Shown here: piece after piece, positions 8,179 to 16,517 of the stretch
Position numbering within the stretch: the stretch's first letter is position 1
Layout of the letters: the number at the start of each line of letters is the position of its first letter
Origin: Leptotrichiaceae bacterium
GTDB lineage: Bacteria; Fusobacteriota; Fusobacteriia; Fusobacteriales; Leptotrichiaceae
Assembly: GCA_018059165.1 (NCBI GenBank)
Contig: JAGOYM010000007.1
Location: 1 to 32,192 of the forward strand
Reading direction: 5' to 3'
Length of the DNA stretch: 32,192 nucleotides
Position numbers and translations under genes: made by a program
The notes under the pieces: model-generated
Databases searched by the model: none
Told to the model about the DNA's origin: nothing
Seen by the model: only the letters and a program-made list of their open reading frames with translations

Positions 8179-9798
8179 TTGAAAAATCATTTGACATTTA
8201 CGTCTATTATAATTGGAATTTTAGGTGCTATATTAGTATCTGCAAGTTCATTCTATATAGTCTTGAAATTTGGTGCACTTCCTTGGCCAACAATCATGGT
8301 AACACTTATTTCAATGTCTGCACTTAATCTATTTAAAAAGAAAGATTTGAATGAAATCACAATTACACATACAATAATGAGTGCAGGATCAATGGTAGCT
8401 GGTGGTGTTGCATTTACAATGCCTGGTTATCTTTTACTTGGAGGCAAGCTAGTTGACATAGATAAAGGACTCTTCACTATAACACTTATAATAGGAAGTA
8501 TTCTTGGAGCTATTTTATCATTCGTATTTAGAAGAAAACTTATAGAAGAAGATAAATTAGAATTTCCGATTGGTGAAGCCGCTTATGAACTTGTAATGGC
8601 AGGTTCTAAAAAGTTGAATATGGCTTATGTCACAGCAGGATCACTTTTTAGTTCAGTAATCGCATTATTAAGAGATTACAGTTTTAAAAAAGGAGCACCA
8701 CCTTTAATTCCTGCATTATTTTCTGTCAAGAATACGCCAGTTAGCTTTTATATATCTCCCTTATTAGTCGGAATCGGTTATATATTAGGATTCACAAATA
8801 CATTTGCATGGTTTGTCGGAGGAGCAATAACATATCTAGTAGCACAGCCTCTTGCAATAAGTAAAGGAATCAAAGATTTTGATACAATGAAGAACAGTTT
8901 TGGTATGGGATTTATGATAGGTATCGGTATTTCAATAATATTGGGAATCCTTTACTCTACACTTATAGCTACTACTAAAAAAAGCAAAAAATCAAATAAT
9001 CGTTTTATTATTTTATCAATCATTATTGCATTTATTATATGTATTAACGTTTTCTATAAACTCCCAGTTTTCTTATCTCTAGTTTTAGTTCTAATTTGCA
9101 TTTTATGTACTATAATCGCAGGTTATACAACAGGAAAAACCGGTATTAATCCAATGGAGATATATGCAATTATGACAATACTAGTAATTTCTTTTTTAAA
9201 TTCATTGCTTAATAACTTAAATATTGGAGGAACAGTATTCCATACGAATCTTAATTTACTAACACTGTTTTTACTTGCTGCAATTGTCGCTATTGCATGT
9301 GGTTTAGCTGGCGATATATTAAATGATTTCAAATCTGGTTACAAATTAAAAACTGATCCTAAACAACAGTTTATTGGAGAATTAATAGGTGCAATTGTTA
9401 GTTCATTCGTAATTAGTTTCCTATTTTTCATTTTCTTTAACGTCTATAAGAATATAGGCCCTCAAGCAAAGAATCCTGAATTAATAGTTTTACAAGCATC
9501 TATTGTTTCATCAGTAATTCATGGTATCCCATTTATAAAAATATTCTGGATTGGGCTTATATTAGGAATGCTCCTTAATACAGCAAAACTTCCTATATTA
9601 ACATTTGGTATTGGTATTTATTTGCCATTTTATTTAACAATCCCTGTATTTACAGGTGGTCTAATTGTATTAGTTGTAAATAGATTTTCTAAAAAATCAT
9701 CAGAAAAGTTTTTACTTCTTTCTAATGGTTTTATGGCTGGAGAAGCAATTGTTGGTGTTATAATTTCAATTTTAGCTTATATTCATTTGTTTGGATAA
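8179..9798 (+). CDS. OPT-family oligopeptide transporter
   Basis: A 539-residue protein made almost wholly of membrane helices. OPT-family marks include FPIGEAAYELVMAG near residue 130 and, in the second half, GLAGDILNDFKSGYKL followed by a lysine- and glutamine-containing segment and GELIGA. OPT proteins import peptides or metal-chelate-like compounds, driven by ions. The reading starts at TTG (8179), supported by AGGAGG at 8165-8170; no in-frame ATG with a site lies nearby. It is divergent from tmcAL and is followed 31 bases later by coaX, with no terminator between. The substrate is unknown. Confidence 0.82.
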   Translation: MKNHLTFTSIIIGILGAILVSASSFYIVLKFGALPWPTIMVTLISMSALNLFKKKDLNEITITHTIMSAGSMVAGGVAFTMPGYLLLGGKLVDIDKGLFTITLIIGSILGAILSFVFRRKLIEEDKLEFPIGEAAYELVMAGSKKLNMAYVTAGSLFSSVIALLRDYSFKKGAPPLIPALFSVKNTPVSFYISPLLVGIGYILGFTNTFAWFVGGAITYLVAQPLAISKGIKDFDTMKNSFGMGFMIGIGISIILGILYSTLIATTKKSKKSNNRFIILSIIIAFIICINVFYKLPVFLSLVLVLICILCTIIAGYTTGKTGINPMEIYAIMTILVISFLNSLLNNLNIGGTVFHTNLNLLTLFLLAAIVAIACGLAGDILNDFKSGYKLKTDPKQQFIGELIGAIVSSFVISFLFFIFFNVYKNIGPQAKNPELIVLQASIVSSVIHGIPFIKIFWIGLILGMLLNTAKLPILTFGIGIYLPFYLTIPVFTGGLIVLVVNRFSKKSSEKFLLLSNGFMAGEAIVGVIISILAYIHLFG

Positions 9799-9829
9799 AT
9801 AAAATTTATTTTGAAAGAGGTAATTATAT

Positions 9830-10606
9830 ATGATATTAGGATTTGACATAGGAAATACACACATTGTTCCTATTTTTTATACAGATAAAGGTGAAATAAT
9901 AGTGACATTCAGAATTCCAACATCTCTTGATATGACAGAGGATACTTTGTTTTCAATACTTAAATCATTGGCAGAACATCACGGAATTGATATTTACAAA
10001 GTAGAGTCAATCGTTGTTTCATCAGTTGTACCTCATGTAAATGAAACATTTGATTACTTAGCAAAAGATTATTTTAATACTGTTCCATATTTTGTGACTC
10101 TCGATGCTGTTGGTGATGCAATTAAGTTGCTTCCAGGAACCGAACGTGGACTAGGAGCAGATAGAATAGTTGATATTCTTGAATGTAAAAGAAAATATCC
10201 AGAAAAAGAGCTTATTATTATAGATTTTGGTACAGCTACTACATTTGATGTAATTAAAGATTCAACATATCTTGGTGGTTGTATTATTCCAGGGATTAAT
10301 TTATCAATAAACTCGCTGTTCAAAAATACAGCAAAACTACCAAAAATAAAATTTGAGAAGCCATCAACTGCTCTTGGATTAAATACAGTCTCTCAAATTA
10401 ATGCAGGAATATATTTTAGTAACGTAGGAGCAATTAGAGAGCTTATTAATGAATATAAGAAAGAACTTCCGAATAGTTATGTAATAGCAACAGGAGGGCA
10501 AGGGTACGAGATTTCAAATGTACTTGAAAATATAGATGAATATATACCGAATCTAGGTCCTCTAGGAATATTTCAATTTTATAAAATGGTTTCTCATGTT
10601 TATTGA
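9830..10606 (+). CDS. coaX: Type III pantothenate kinase
   Basis: At 258 residues it has the usual length for CoaX. It shows DIGNTH at 6-11 (phosphate binding), the PGTERGLGADR segment ending at 112, IDFGTATTFD at 131-140 and the GG-x-I-x-PG segment near 149-155. CoaX phosphorylates pantothenate in the first step of coenzyme A synthesis, is not inhibited by CoA, and needs a monovalent cation. GAGGT lies 8 bases before the ATG. It follows the OPT transporter in one transcription unit and ends at the bidirectional terminator 10625-10662. Confidence 0.92.
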   Translation: MILGFDIGNTHIVPIFYTDKGEIIVTFRIPTSLDMTEDTLFSILKSLAEHHGIDIYKVESIVVSSVVPHVNETFDYLAKDYFNTVPYFVTLDAVGDAIKLLPGTERGLGADRIVDILECKRKYPEKELIIIDFGTATTFDVIKDSTYLGGCIIPGINLSINSLFKNTAKLPKIKFEKPSTALGLNTVSQINAGIYFSNVGAIRELINEYKKELPNSYVIATGGQGYEISNVLENIDEYIPNLGPLGIFQFYKMVSHVY

Positions 10607-10624
10607 CTTTAGTAACTTTAATAG

Positions 10625-10662
10625 AAAAAAGAGTTAGGTAAATAATCATCTAACTCTTTTTT
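10625..10662. terminator. Bidirectional terminator between coaX and arsC-like gene
   Basis: A perfect 13-bp stem, AAAAAAGAGTTAG paired with CTAACTCTTTTTT, closes a 12-base loop, with T-rich tails on both strands. It sits between two convergent genes and can end both transcripts. Confidence 0.9.
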
Positions 10663-10683
10663 CTATTAAATACCCCATTATAC

Positions 10684-11094
10684 TTAATTTATAAAAATTA
10701 TTCCATTTTCTATTCTATCTTTTAAATCCTCTAGTTTATTTTCTATTAATTTTATTGTTTTTATGAATTCTTCATCAGATTTCCCAGTTGGATCGTCTAA
10801 TCCCCAATCTTCTCTATGTTTACATGGTAAATATGGACAATTCACATTGCAGCCCATAGTTATAACTATATCTAGCTCTGGAATGTCTCTCAATAATTTT
10901 GATTTCTGCGACTCTTCCATATCTATAGAATAAATCTCCTTCATTATTCTAACAGCATCTTGATTTATTTCAGGCTTTACTTCGGTACCTGCAGAATATG
11001 ACTCAAATACATTTACTCCTATCTTTTTTCCAAGTGCTTCAGCTATTTGTGATCTACATGAATTATGAACACATATGAATCCAACTTTTAACAT
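10684..11094 (-). CDS. arsC: Arsenate reductase, thioredoxin-coupled LMW-PTPase type
   Basis: The 136-residue protein begins with a low-molecular-weight phosphatase P-loop, CVHNSCRS, with catalytic Cys8 and Arg14. GCNVNCPYLPCKHREDWGLDDP follows in two parts around residues 81-102. Cys82 and Cys91 match the redox cysteine pair of the thioredoxin-coupled ArsC class, and Asp101 is the general acid. It reduces arsenate to arsenite by passing a disulfide Cys8-Cys82-Cys91 to thioredoxin. AGGAGG precedes the ATG. It is the last gene of the arsR-permease-Trx-like-arsC cluster, whose upstream CXXC protein could serve as electron donor. A phosphotyrosine phosphatase role is less likely given the extra cysteines. 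Confidence 0.88.
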   Translation of the reverse strand: MLKVGFICVHNSCRSQIAEALGKKIGVNVFESYSAGTEVKPEINQDAVRIMKEIYSIDMEESQKSKLLRDIPELDIVITMGCNVNCPYLPCKHREDWGLDDPTGKSDEEFIKTIKLIENKLEDLKDRIENGIIFIN

Positions 11095-11121
11095 TTTACC
11101 TCCTAATAATACTAATAGTAC

Positions 11122-11373
11122 TTACTTATTATTGATTTGTTTTTTTATAATATCACTTAGTTCTGATTTATCAGCCATTCTTCCAGAAAATATAATTTTT
11201 CCATCAATTACTAATGCTGGTGTTTTCATTACTCCAAGTTTTGCAATTTCTATAAAATCTGTAACTTTCTCAACTTTTATATCTTCTCTTTCAATGTTTC
11301 CTAGAACATCTTCTATTCCTGCTTTTAATATGTCACAATTATTGCAACCTCCACCTAATACTTTAATTTCCAT
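11122..11373 (-). CDS. Thioredoxin-like redox-active disulfide protein (TM0996-type)
   Basis: A small 83-residue thioredoxin-fold protein. In this reading it begins MEIKVLGGGCNNCD, with a CXXC active site at Cys10-Cys13, and MKTPALVIDG supplies the cis-proline loop. Such redox-active disulfide proteins often lie beside predicted permeases of the family found next door. The ATG at 11373 is chosen because AGGAG lies about 9 bases ahead; an ATG three codons earlier would overlap that site. A role in reducing ArsC or the permease is inferred from the neighbourhood only. Confidence 0.82.
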   Translation of the reverse strand: MEIKVLGGGCNNCDILKAGIEDVLGNIEREDIKVEKVTDFIEIAKLGVMKTPALVIDGKIIFSGRMADKSELSDIIKKQINNK

Positions 11374-11417
11374 AATAATCATTCTCCTTTATATTTTATT
11401 AAACTTCATAATTAATC

Positions 11418-11447
11418 ATTATAATAGTGTAAACCTTACAATATGAA
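11418..11447 (-). promoter_or_regulatory. Possible internal promoter before the Trx-like and arsC genes
   Basis: The minus strand has TTCATA, an 18-base spacer and a perfect TATAAT in the 62-base gap after the permease gene. The -35 box is weak and overlaps the end of the permease gene. It could give extra transcription of the Trx-like and arsC genes. Confidence 0.35.
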
Positions 11448-12422
11448 CACATAATTAAATAAATATCCTATTATGATAATCCCTAATGAAACAATACCCG
11501 TAAATGTCCAAAGTAACTTTGGCTTTATCACTTTACTTAACATAACTAACGAAGGAAATGAAAGTGCTGTCACAGCCATCATAAATGCTAATATAGTTCC
11601 TAATCCAACACTCTTAAGATAAAGTGCTTCTGCTATGGGAAGTGTTCCAAAAATGTCTGCATACATTGGTATTCCAATTATTGTAGCTATTATTACTGCA
11701 AACGGATTGTTATTTCCCAATATTTTCTCTATAATTTCTTGAGGAATCACATTATGAATTAACGCACCTATTCCAACACCAACTAATATTGCCATCCATA
11801 CTTTTTTAATAATATCTATTACTTGCTGTCTTGAATATTTAATCCTCGATTTTATAGTTAATTTTTCATCTTCTTTATCCACATTAGGGACATTCATTAC
11901 AAATCCCTCTATATATTTTTCCATTTTTAATTTGTCTATAATAACACCACCTATCACTGCAAGTATTATACCAACTAATACATATATTATTGCAACTTTT
12001 CGACCAAAAAATGATGAAATCATAATAACTGATGCTAAATCAACCAAAGGTGAGGAAATTAAGAATGAAAATGTTATTCCGATAGGCACTCTAGCAGATA
12101 TAAATCCTATAAATATTGGTATACTAGAGCAACTACAAAATGGTGTTATTGTTCCTAATAATGCACCAAGTATATTTCCTTTTATTCCTTTGTGCTTTTC
12201 TAATATTTTTTTTGTTCTCTCTGGTGGAAAATAGCTTTGTATATAAGATATTGTAAATATTAATATACTCAATAGAATGAATATCTTAACTACATCATAA
12301 ATAAAAAATTGTATTGCTCCACCTAGCATTCCATTAGTATCTAATCCCAAAACATTGGAAACTAATTTATTTGATAATTGATTCAACCAAGTCATTTTTA
12401 AAAATATATCTTCAAGATTCAT
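11436..12422 (-). CDS. ArsP/YraQ-type permease
   Basis: A 328-residue membrane protein with about eight hydrophobic segments. It carries the family signature TPFCSCSSIPIFIGF (Cys96, Cys98), followed by ARVPIGITFSFLISSPLVDL in two parts. The central hydrophilic stretch (about 170-200) separates two similar membrane halves. Characterised members export trivalent organoarsenicals (ArsP); many others are uncharacterised. It begins 2 bases after the arsR-like gene, so the two are co-transcribed. As the window has no ArsB or Acr3, this is the only candidate exporter in the cluster. The substrate (arsenite, methylarsenite or another soft metalloid) is inference. Confidence 0.78.
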   Translation of the reverse strand: MNLEDIFLKMTWLNQLSNKLVSNVLGLDTNGMLGGAIQFFIYDVVKIFILLSILIFTISYIQSYFPPERTKKILEKHKGIKGNILGALLGTITPFCSCSSIPIFIGFISARVPIGITFSFLISSPLVDLASVIMISSFFGRKVAIIYVLVGIILAVIGGVIIDKLKMEKYIEGFVMNVPNVDKEDEKLTIKSRIKYSRQQVIDIIKKVWMAILVGVGIGALIHNVIPQEIIEKILGNNNPFAVIIATIIGIPMYADIFGTLPIAEALYLKSVGLGTILAFMMAVTALSFPSLVMLSKVIKPKLLWTFTGIVSLGIIIIGYLFNYVFIL

Positions 12423-12424
12423 AT

Positions 12425-12772
12425 CTATATCTCCTTATTTCTTTTCACTTCACATCTATTTCCTTTTACTATTTCCAAATATTCTGACATATCTGGTAAT
12501 TCTTTTAATATATTTATTAATATATCATAGTACTTAGATTTATTATTTATTTTATAATATGTCCACTGTGCTGAATTTTCTTCAACTATAATATCTAATT
12601 CTTTCATCTTTTTAATATTTTGACTTATCAATGGCTGACTACTGTCAAATATCTCGACAAAATGACAAGTACACATCATATTCTCACTCATTAATTTAAG
12701 CATGATTATTCTTTTTTCATCTGATAGTATTTTGGAAATTTCTCTCAAGTAATTTACTTTATCTAAATTCAT
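12425..12772 (-). CDS. ArsR/SmtB-family metalloid-responsive repressor
   Basis: A 115-residue winged-helix protein. After helix 2 it has MMCTCHFVEIF, with Cys34-x-Cys36 at the place where As(III)/Sb(III)-sensing ArsR proteins carry ELCVCDL. The recognition helix SQPLISQNIKKMKEL follows. Cys107 near the C-terminus could be a third ligand. It should repress its own operon until a trivalent metalloid binds. AGGAGG lies upstream of the ATG, and the promoter at 12808-12836 overlaps a symmetric AT-rich site that may be its operator. Confidence 0.85.
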   Translation of the reverse strand: MNLDKVNYLREISKILSDEKRIIMLKLMSENMMCTCHFVEIFDSSQPLISQNIKKMKELDIIVEENSAQWTYYKINNKSKYYDILINILKELPDMSEYLEIVKGNRCEVKRNKEI

Positions 12773-12800
12773 ATGTCCTCCTTTTTATATAATAATTTTC

Positions 12801-12836
12801 TTATATAAGTATATCATTATATAAAATAATTATCAA
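12801..12836 (-). promoter_or_regulatory. Promoter and putative ArsR operator of the arsenic operon
   Basis: On the minus strand TTGATA (12831-12836), a 17-base spacer and TATACT (12808-12813) form a good sigma-70 promoter, 36 bases before the arsR start. The palindrome TTATATAA occurs at 12801-12808 and again at 12817-12824, 16 bases apart, bracketing the -10 box. That is where an autoregulatory ArsR dimer would bind. The operator role is inference. Confidence 0.65.
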
Positions 12837-12837
12837 T

Positions 12838-12874
12838 AAAAAAAGTACACTAACCTTTACGATTGTGTACTTTT
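12838..12874 (-). terminator. Terminator of the opp operon
   Basis: A 10-bp stem AAAAGTACAC / GTGTACTTTT with a 14-base loop is followed on the minus strand by a run of seven T residues. It lies 18 bases after the oppA stop and directly abuts the -35 box of the arsenic promoter. Confidence 0.85.
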
Positions 12875-12892
12875 AATTCTAACTAATCAATG

Positions 12893-14491
12893 TTATTCAG
12901 ATAGATCTGCGTAATAGAAGTCAACTGGAGCTCCAACTGCTCTTATTACTACATTTTTTATTTTCGGATTTACAGCATAATTCGCTGATTCATAATATAG
13001 TCCTGAATAAAAGAATTCTTCAGTTGCTATTTTTTCAGCTTTTTTCATTGCATCCATTCTAACAGCATTATCATTATTTACTTGTGCTAATTCAATTAAT
13101 TTATCATACTCCGGATTATTATATTTCGTTATATTTATTGCTCCAGATTTAGAATATAATAATTCTAAATATGTCATTGGGTCCGCATAATCTGGTCCCC
13201 ATGCATATCTTATTACTTGATAATCATAATTTTTACCTTTTTCAAGTCTTATTTTAAATGTTGTTGATTCTATATTTACTTTAATTCCTAACTTTTCTTG
13301 CCATTGTGCTTGGAAATACTCTGCTTCTTTTTTAGCTGATCCTTTTTCATCTATTGCAAGTGTTAAATTAACATCTGCTGGTGTTTTACCTAATTCTTTC
13401 AATCCTTCTTCAAATAATTTTTTTATATCCTCTGCTTTGTATTGATCATACAAGTTTCCATTTTCTTCTCTGAAATCACCAGATGTTCCTGGAGTTCCAT
13501 TAGCCACAAGTCCAGATCCTACAAACGAACTATTTCTTAATACATCTGATACTAATTTATTTCTATCTACGGCTAATGATAAAGCCTTTCTTATTTTTAT
13601 ATTCTTCAATATATCATCAGTTACATTAAATCCAAAATAGTATACTCTTCCATTTGCATGAACTTGTAAATCTGGTTTACCTTTAAATACATCTATTTTC
13701 TCATTTGATATTTTTGTTAAATCCATTTCACCATTTTGATACATACTAACTGCAGCATCGAAATCTGGTGTCATCATTGCCACTAAATTATCTATTTTTA
13801 TATTATCTTTATTCCAATAATTTTCATTTTTTACTAATACTGCTTTATTATCATGAACCCATTCAACCATTGTATATGGACCATTGTAAATTGAATTTGA
13901 TGCTTCTGTTGCATATTTATCTTTAAATTGCTCTAATGCTTTAGCATTTACTGGTGCAAATATCGGCAATATCAATATTTTTCCAAAGTATGCTGCTGGT
14001 TTAGATAACTCATATACTACTGTATAATCATCTGGCGCTGTTACTCCTACAGTTGAAAAATCTGTTGTTTTAGCTGTATTAAAGTCTTCTGCACCTTTTA
14101 TATAATATGCCATATATGCATATTCTGAAGCTAATTTTGGATCTAATCCTCTTTTTAACCCATTAACATAATCTTTTGCTAATACTGGATCACCATTTGA
14201 CCATTTAGCATCTTTTCTTAATTTAAATGTCCATATTTTTCCATCGGGTGATACAGTATAACTTTCTGCTCCTGCTGGTACAATTTCATTTTTTTCATTT
14301 AATCTTACAACATTTTCATATGTTGCATTTGAAATCATAAATCCACCCATATCTGTTAGCAGTTGTGGATCAAGTGACGATGGTTCTGCCTCAATGTTAA
14401 ATGTTACTGTTTTTCCTTTTAATTTTGTTCCTTTATCACCACATGAAACTATAAGTACTAGTCCAAGCAGTAAAAATAAAATCTTCTTCAT
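12893..14491 (-). CDS. oppA: Oligopeptide ABC transporter, substrate-binding lipoprotein
   Basis: The 532-residue lipoprotein has a signal peptide ending in the lipobox LIVSC, with Cys17 as the lipid-attachment site. An SBP_bac_5 (OppA/DppA) domain follows: EAEPSSLDPQ near residue 36, GAESYTVSPDGKIWTFKLR in the first lobe, ALSLAVDRNKL in the hinge region, and YAWGPDYADPMTYLEL near 440. It captures peptides outside the inner membrane and delivers them to OppBC. It is the last gene of the operon, 42 bases after oppF, and may be translated at a higher level thanks to its own GGAGGT site. The exact peptide specificity is unknown. Confidence 0.93.
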   Translation of the reverse strand: MKKILFLLLGLVLIVSCGDKGTKLKGKTVTFNIEAEPSSLDPQLLTDMGGFMISNATYENVVRLNEKNEIVPAGAESYTVSPDGKIWTFKLRKDAKWSNGDPVLAKDYVNGLKRGLDPKLASEYAYMAYYIKGAEDFNTAKTTDFSTVGVTAPDDYTVVYELSKPAAYFGKILILPIFAPVNAKALEQFKDKYATEASNSIYNGPYTMVEWVHDNKAVLVKNENYWNKDNIKIDNLVAMMTPDFDAAVSMYQNGEMDLTKISNEKIDVFKGKPDLQVHANGRVYYFGFNVTDDILKNIKIRKALSLAVDRNKLVSDVLRNSSFVGSGLVANGTPGTSGDFREENGNLYDQYKAEDIKKLFEEGLKELGKTPADVNLTLAIDEKGSAKKEAEYFQAQWQEKLGIKVNIESTTFKIRLEKGKNYDYQVIRYAWGPDYADPMTYLELLYSKSGAINITKYNNPEYDKLIELAQVNNDNAVRMDAMKKAEKIATEEFFYSGLYYESANYAVNPKIKNVVIRAVGAPVDFYYADLSE

Positions 14492-14533
14492 AACTCGTTA
14501 CCTCCATTTATTGTTTTATATATAAAATTAAAT

Positions 14534-15472
14534 TTATAATATACCATGTTCTTTTAGGTACGTTGTTTCAACGTAGTGTCCTTCTTTGTATTCTGTAAGC
14601 TCTTGTTCCATAGGTATTTGATTAATCTCTGAAATATCTCCTACTGGGCTTCTCAAATACGACTCATCCATAACTATTTTTTCTATTTTAATATATGATG
14701 GATCTGCTACTGGTACTGCAGAAATTAATGATTTCGTATATATATGTATCGGATTATCATAGACATTACTTGGAGTTCCAAGTTCTACAATCTTACCTCT
14801 ATACATAACTGCTACTCTATCTGATATATATTTAACCATTGATAAGTCATGTGCGATAAATAATAGCGTTAAGTTTCTTTCTTTTTGTAAATCTTTAAGT
14901 AAGTTTACAACTTGTGCCTGTATTGAAACATCTAATGCTGATATTGGCTCATCACAAACAAGTATTTCTGGATCCACTGCTAATGCTCTTGCTATACCTA
15001 TTCTCTGTCTTTGTCCACCTGAAAATTCGTGTGGAAATCGACTAGCATGTTCTCTATTTAATCCAACTGTTTCAAGTAAATTAAATACTTTCTCATTTCT
15101 TTCTTGTTTATTTGCTGCTAATTTATGTATGTCGATTCCTTCCGCAATAATATCTCCTACCGTCATTCTGGGGTTAAGTGATGCTTGTGGATCTTGAAAT
15201 ATCATTTGTACTTTTTTTGTAAATTCCTTTTTACTATATTTTTCGATATCTTTTCCATGAAATTTTATATTCCCATTTGTTTTTTCATATAATTTTGCAA
15301 TTGTTCTACCTAATGTTGTTTTACCTGAGCCTGATTCTCCAACTAAACTTAATACTTCACCTTCATAAATATCAACAGTTACATTATCAACTGCTTTTAG
15401 AAATGACTTTCCTTGCATTGGAAAGTACTTTTTCAAGTTTTCTATCTCTATTATTTTTTTTCTACTATTCAT
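14534..15472 (-). CDS. oppF: Oligopeptide ABC transporter ATPase OppF
   Basis: The 312-residue ABC ATPase has Walker A GESGSGKTT near residue 44, Q-loop FQDPQASLNP, signature FSGGQRQR, Walker B ILVCDEPISALD, and the H-loop histidine in IAHDLS. The C-terminal extension typical of OppD/OppF follows. It hydrolyses ATP with OppD to drive peptide import. Its start overlaps the end of oppD by 8 bases. Confidence 0.94.
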   Translation of the reverse strand: MNSRKKIIEIENLKKYFPMQGKSFLKAVDNVTVDIYEGEVLSLVGESGSGKTTLGRTIAKLYEKTNGNIKFHGKDIEKYSKKEFTKKVQMIFQDPQASLNPRMTVGDIIAEGIDIHKLAANKQERNEKVFNLLETVGLNREHASRFPHEFSGGQRQRIGIARALAVDPEILVCDEPISALDVSIQAQVVNLLKDLQKERNLTLLFIAHDLSMVKYISDRVAVMYRGKIVELGTPSNVYDNPIHIYTKSLISAVPVADPSYIKIEKIVMDESYLRSPVGDISEINQIPMEQELTEYKEGHYVETTYLKEHGIL

Positions 15473-16505
15473 TACCGCTCACTCTCTCTTCCTTTTTAGA
15501 ATCCAAAGAGAACTTCACTTCAGGTGCACCTTCTACATATAACCATGATTTTACAAAGTGTCCATTTCCTAAATCTATCATGGGCGGCTTTTTCTCATAA
15601 TCAACTTTCATTGCGTATTCTGACCTCGCTGCAAAGGGATCTCCTTTTGGTGGGCTTAATAGATCTGGTGGTGTCCCTGGTATTGATGTTAAACGTTCAT
15701 CGTTTCTCATATCTAATCTTGGTAAAGACTTTAATAATCCCCACGTATATGGGTGTTTGGGGTTCTCAAACAACTCTTTTACAGGTGCCTCTTCTAATTT
15801 TTCTCCAGCATACATGACAACTACTCTATCTGCTGTCTCAGCAACTACTCCTAAATCATGAGTTATTAGTATTACTGCTATATTTAAGTCTCTTTTCAAT
15901 TCATTAATTAAATCAAGTATTTGTGCCTGAATTGTAACATCAAGTGCCGTTGTTGGTTCATCACAAATAAGTAAGTCAGGCTCACAAGATAATGCTATAG
16001 CAATAACAACTCTCTGACGCATACCTCCTGAAAATTCATGTGGATATTGATAGAATCTCTCTTCTGGTTTTGGTATCCCAACTTTTCTTAACATATCTAT
16101 TGCAATTTTCTTAGCTTCTTCTTTTGATACTTTTTTATGGATTAGTATCCCTTCCATAATTTGTTTCCCTACTTTTGTAGTTGGATTTAATGATGTCATA
16201 GGATCTTGGAATATCATTCCTATCTTTCCACCTCTTAACTCCCTCATTCTTTTATCATTTGCTTTTACTATATCTTCACCATCAAATAATATTTCTCCAT
16301 TCTTTATAACTCCTGGTGGCATAGGTATTAGTTTCATAATTGTTTGCACTGTAACAGATTTCCCCGATCCTGACTCCCCAACAATTGCTAATGTTTCTCC
16401 TCTTTTTACAGAAAAACTTATATCCCTTAATGCTTGAACTTCTCCTGCATAAGTATTAAATGAAACATTTAAATTTTTTACCTCTAATAAATTTATATTC
16501 TCCAT
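15465..16505 (-). CDS. oppD: Oligopeptide ABC transporter ATPase OppD
   Basis: The 346-residue ABC ATPase has Walker A GESGSGKS, Q-loop FQDPMTSLNP, signature FSGGMRQR and Walker B LLICDEPTTALD. The Opp/Dpp C-terminal motif HPYTWGLLKSLP is followed by PGTPPDL. It pairs with OppF. The ATG at 16505 is preferred because AGGTGG lies about 8 bases upstream; a GTG at 16517 would place that site inside the gene. The gap after oppC is 12 bases. The C-terminal region lacks the four-cysteine pattern seen in some Opp/Dpp ATPases. Confidence 0.93.
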   Translation of the reverse strand: MENINLLEVKNLNVSFNTYAGEVQALRDISFSVKRGETLAIVGESGSGKSVTVQTIMKLIPMPPGVIKNGEILFDGEDIVKANDKRMRELRGGKIGMIFQDPMTSLNPTTKVGKQIMEGILIHKKVSKEEAKKIAIDMLRKVGIPKPEERFYQYPHEFSGGMRQRVVIAIALSCEPDLLICDEPTTALDVTIQAQILDLINELKRDLNIAVILITHDLGVVAETADRVVVMYAGEKLEEAPVKELFENPKHPYTWGLLKSLPRLDMRNDERLTSIPGTPPDLLSPPKGDPFAARSEYAMKVDYEKKPPMIDLGNGHFVKSWLYVEGAPEVKFSLDSKKEERVSGNE

Positions 16506-16517
16506 GATTTCACCCAC

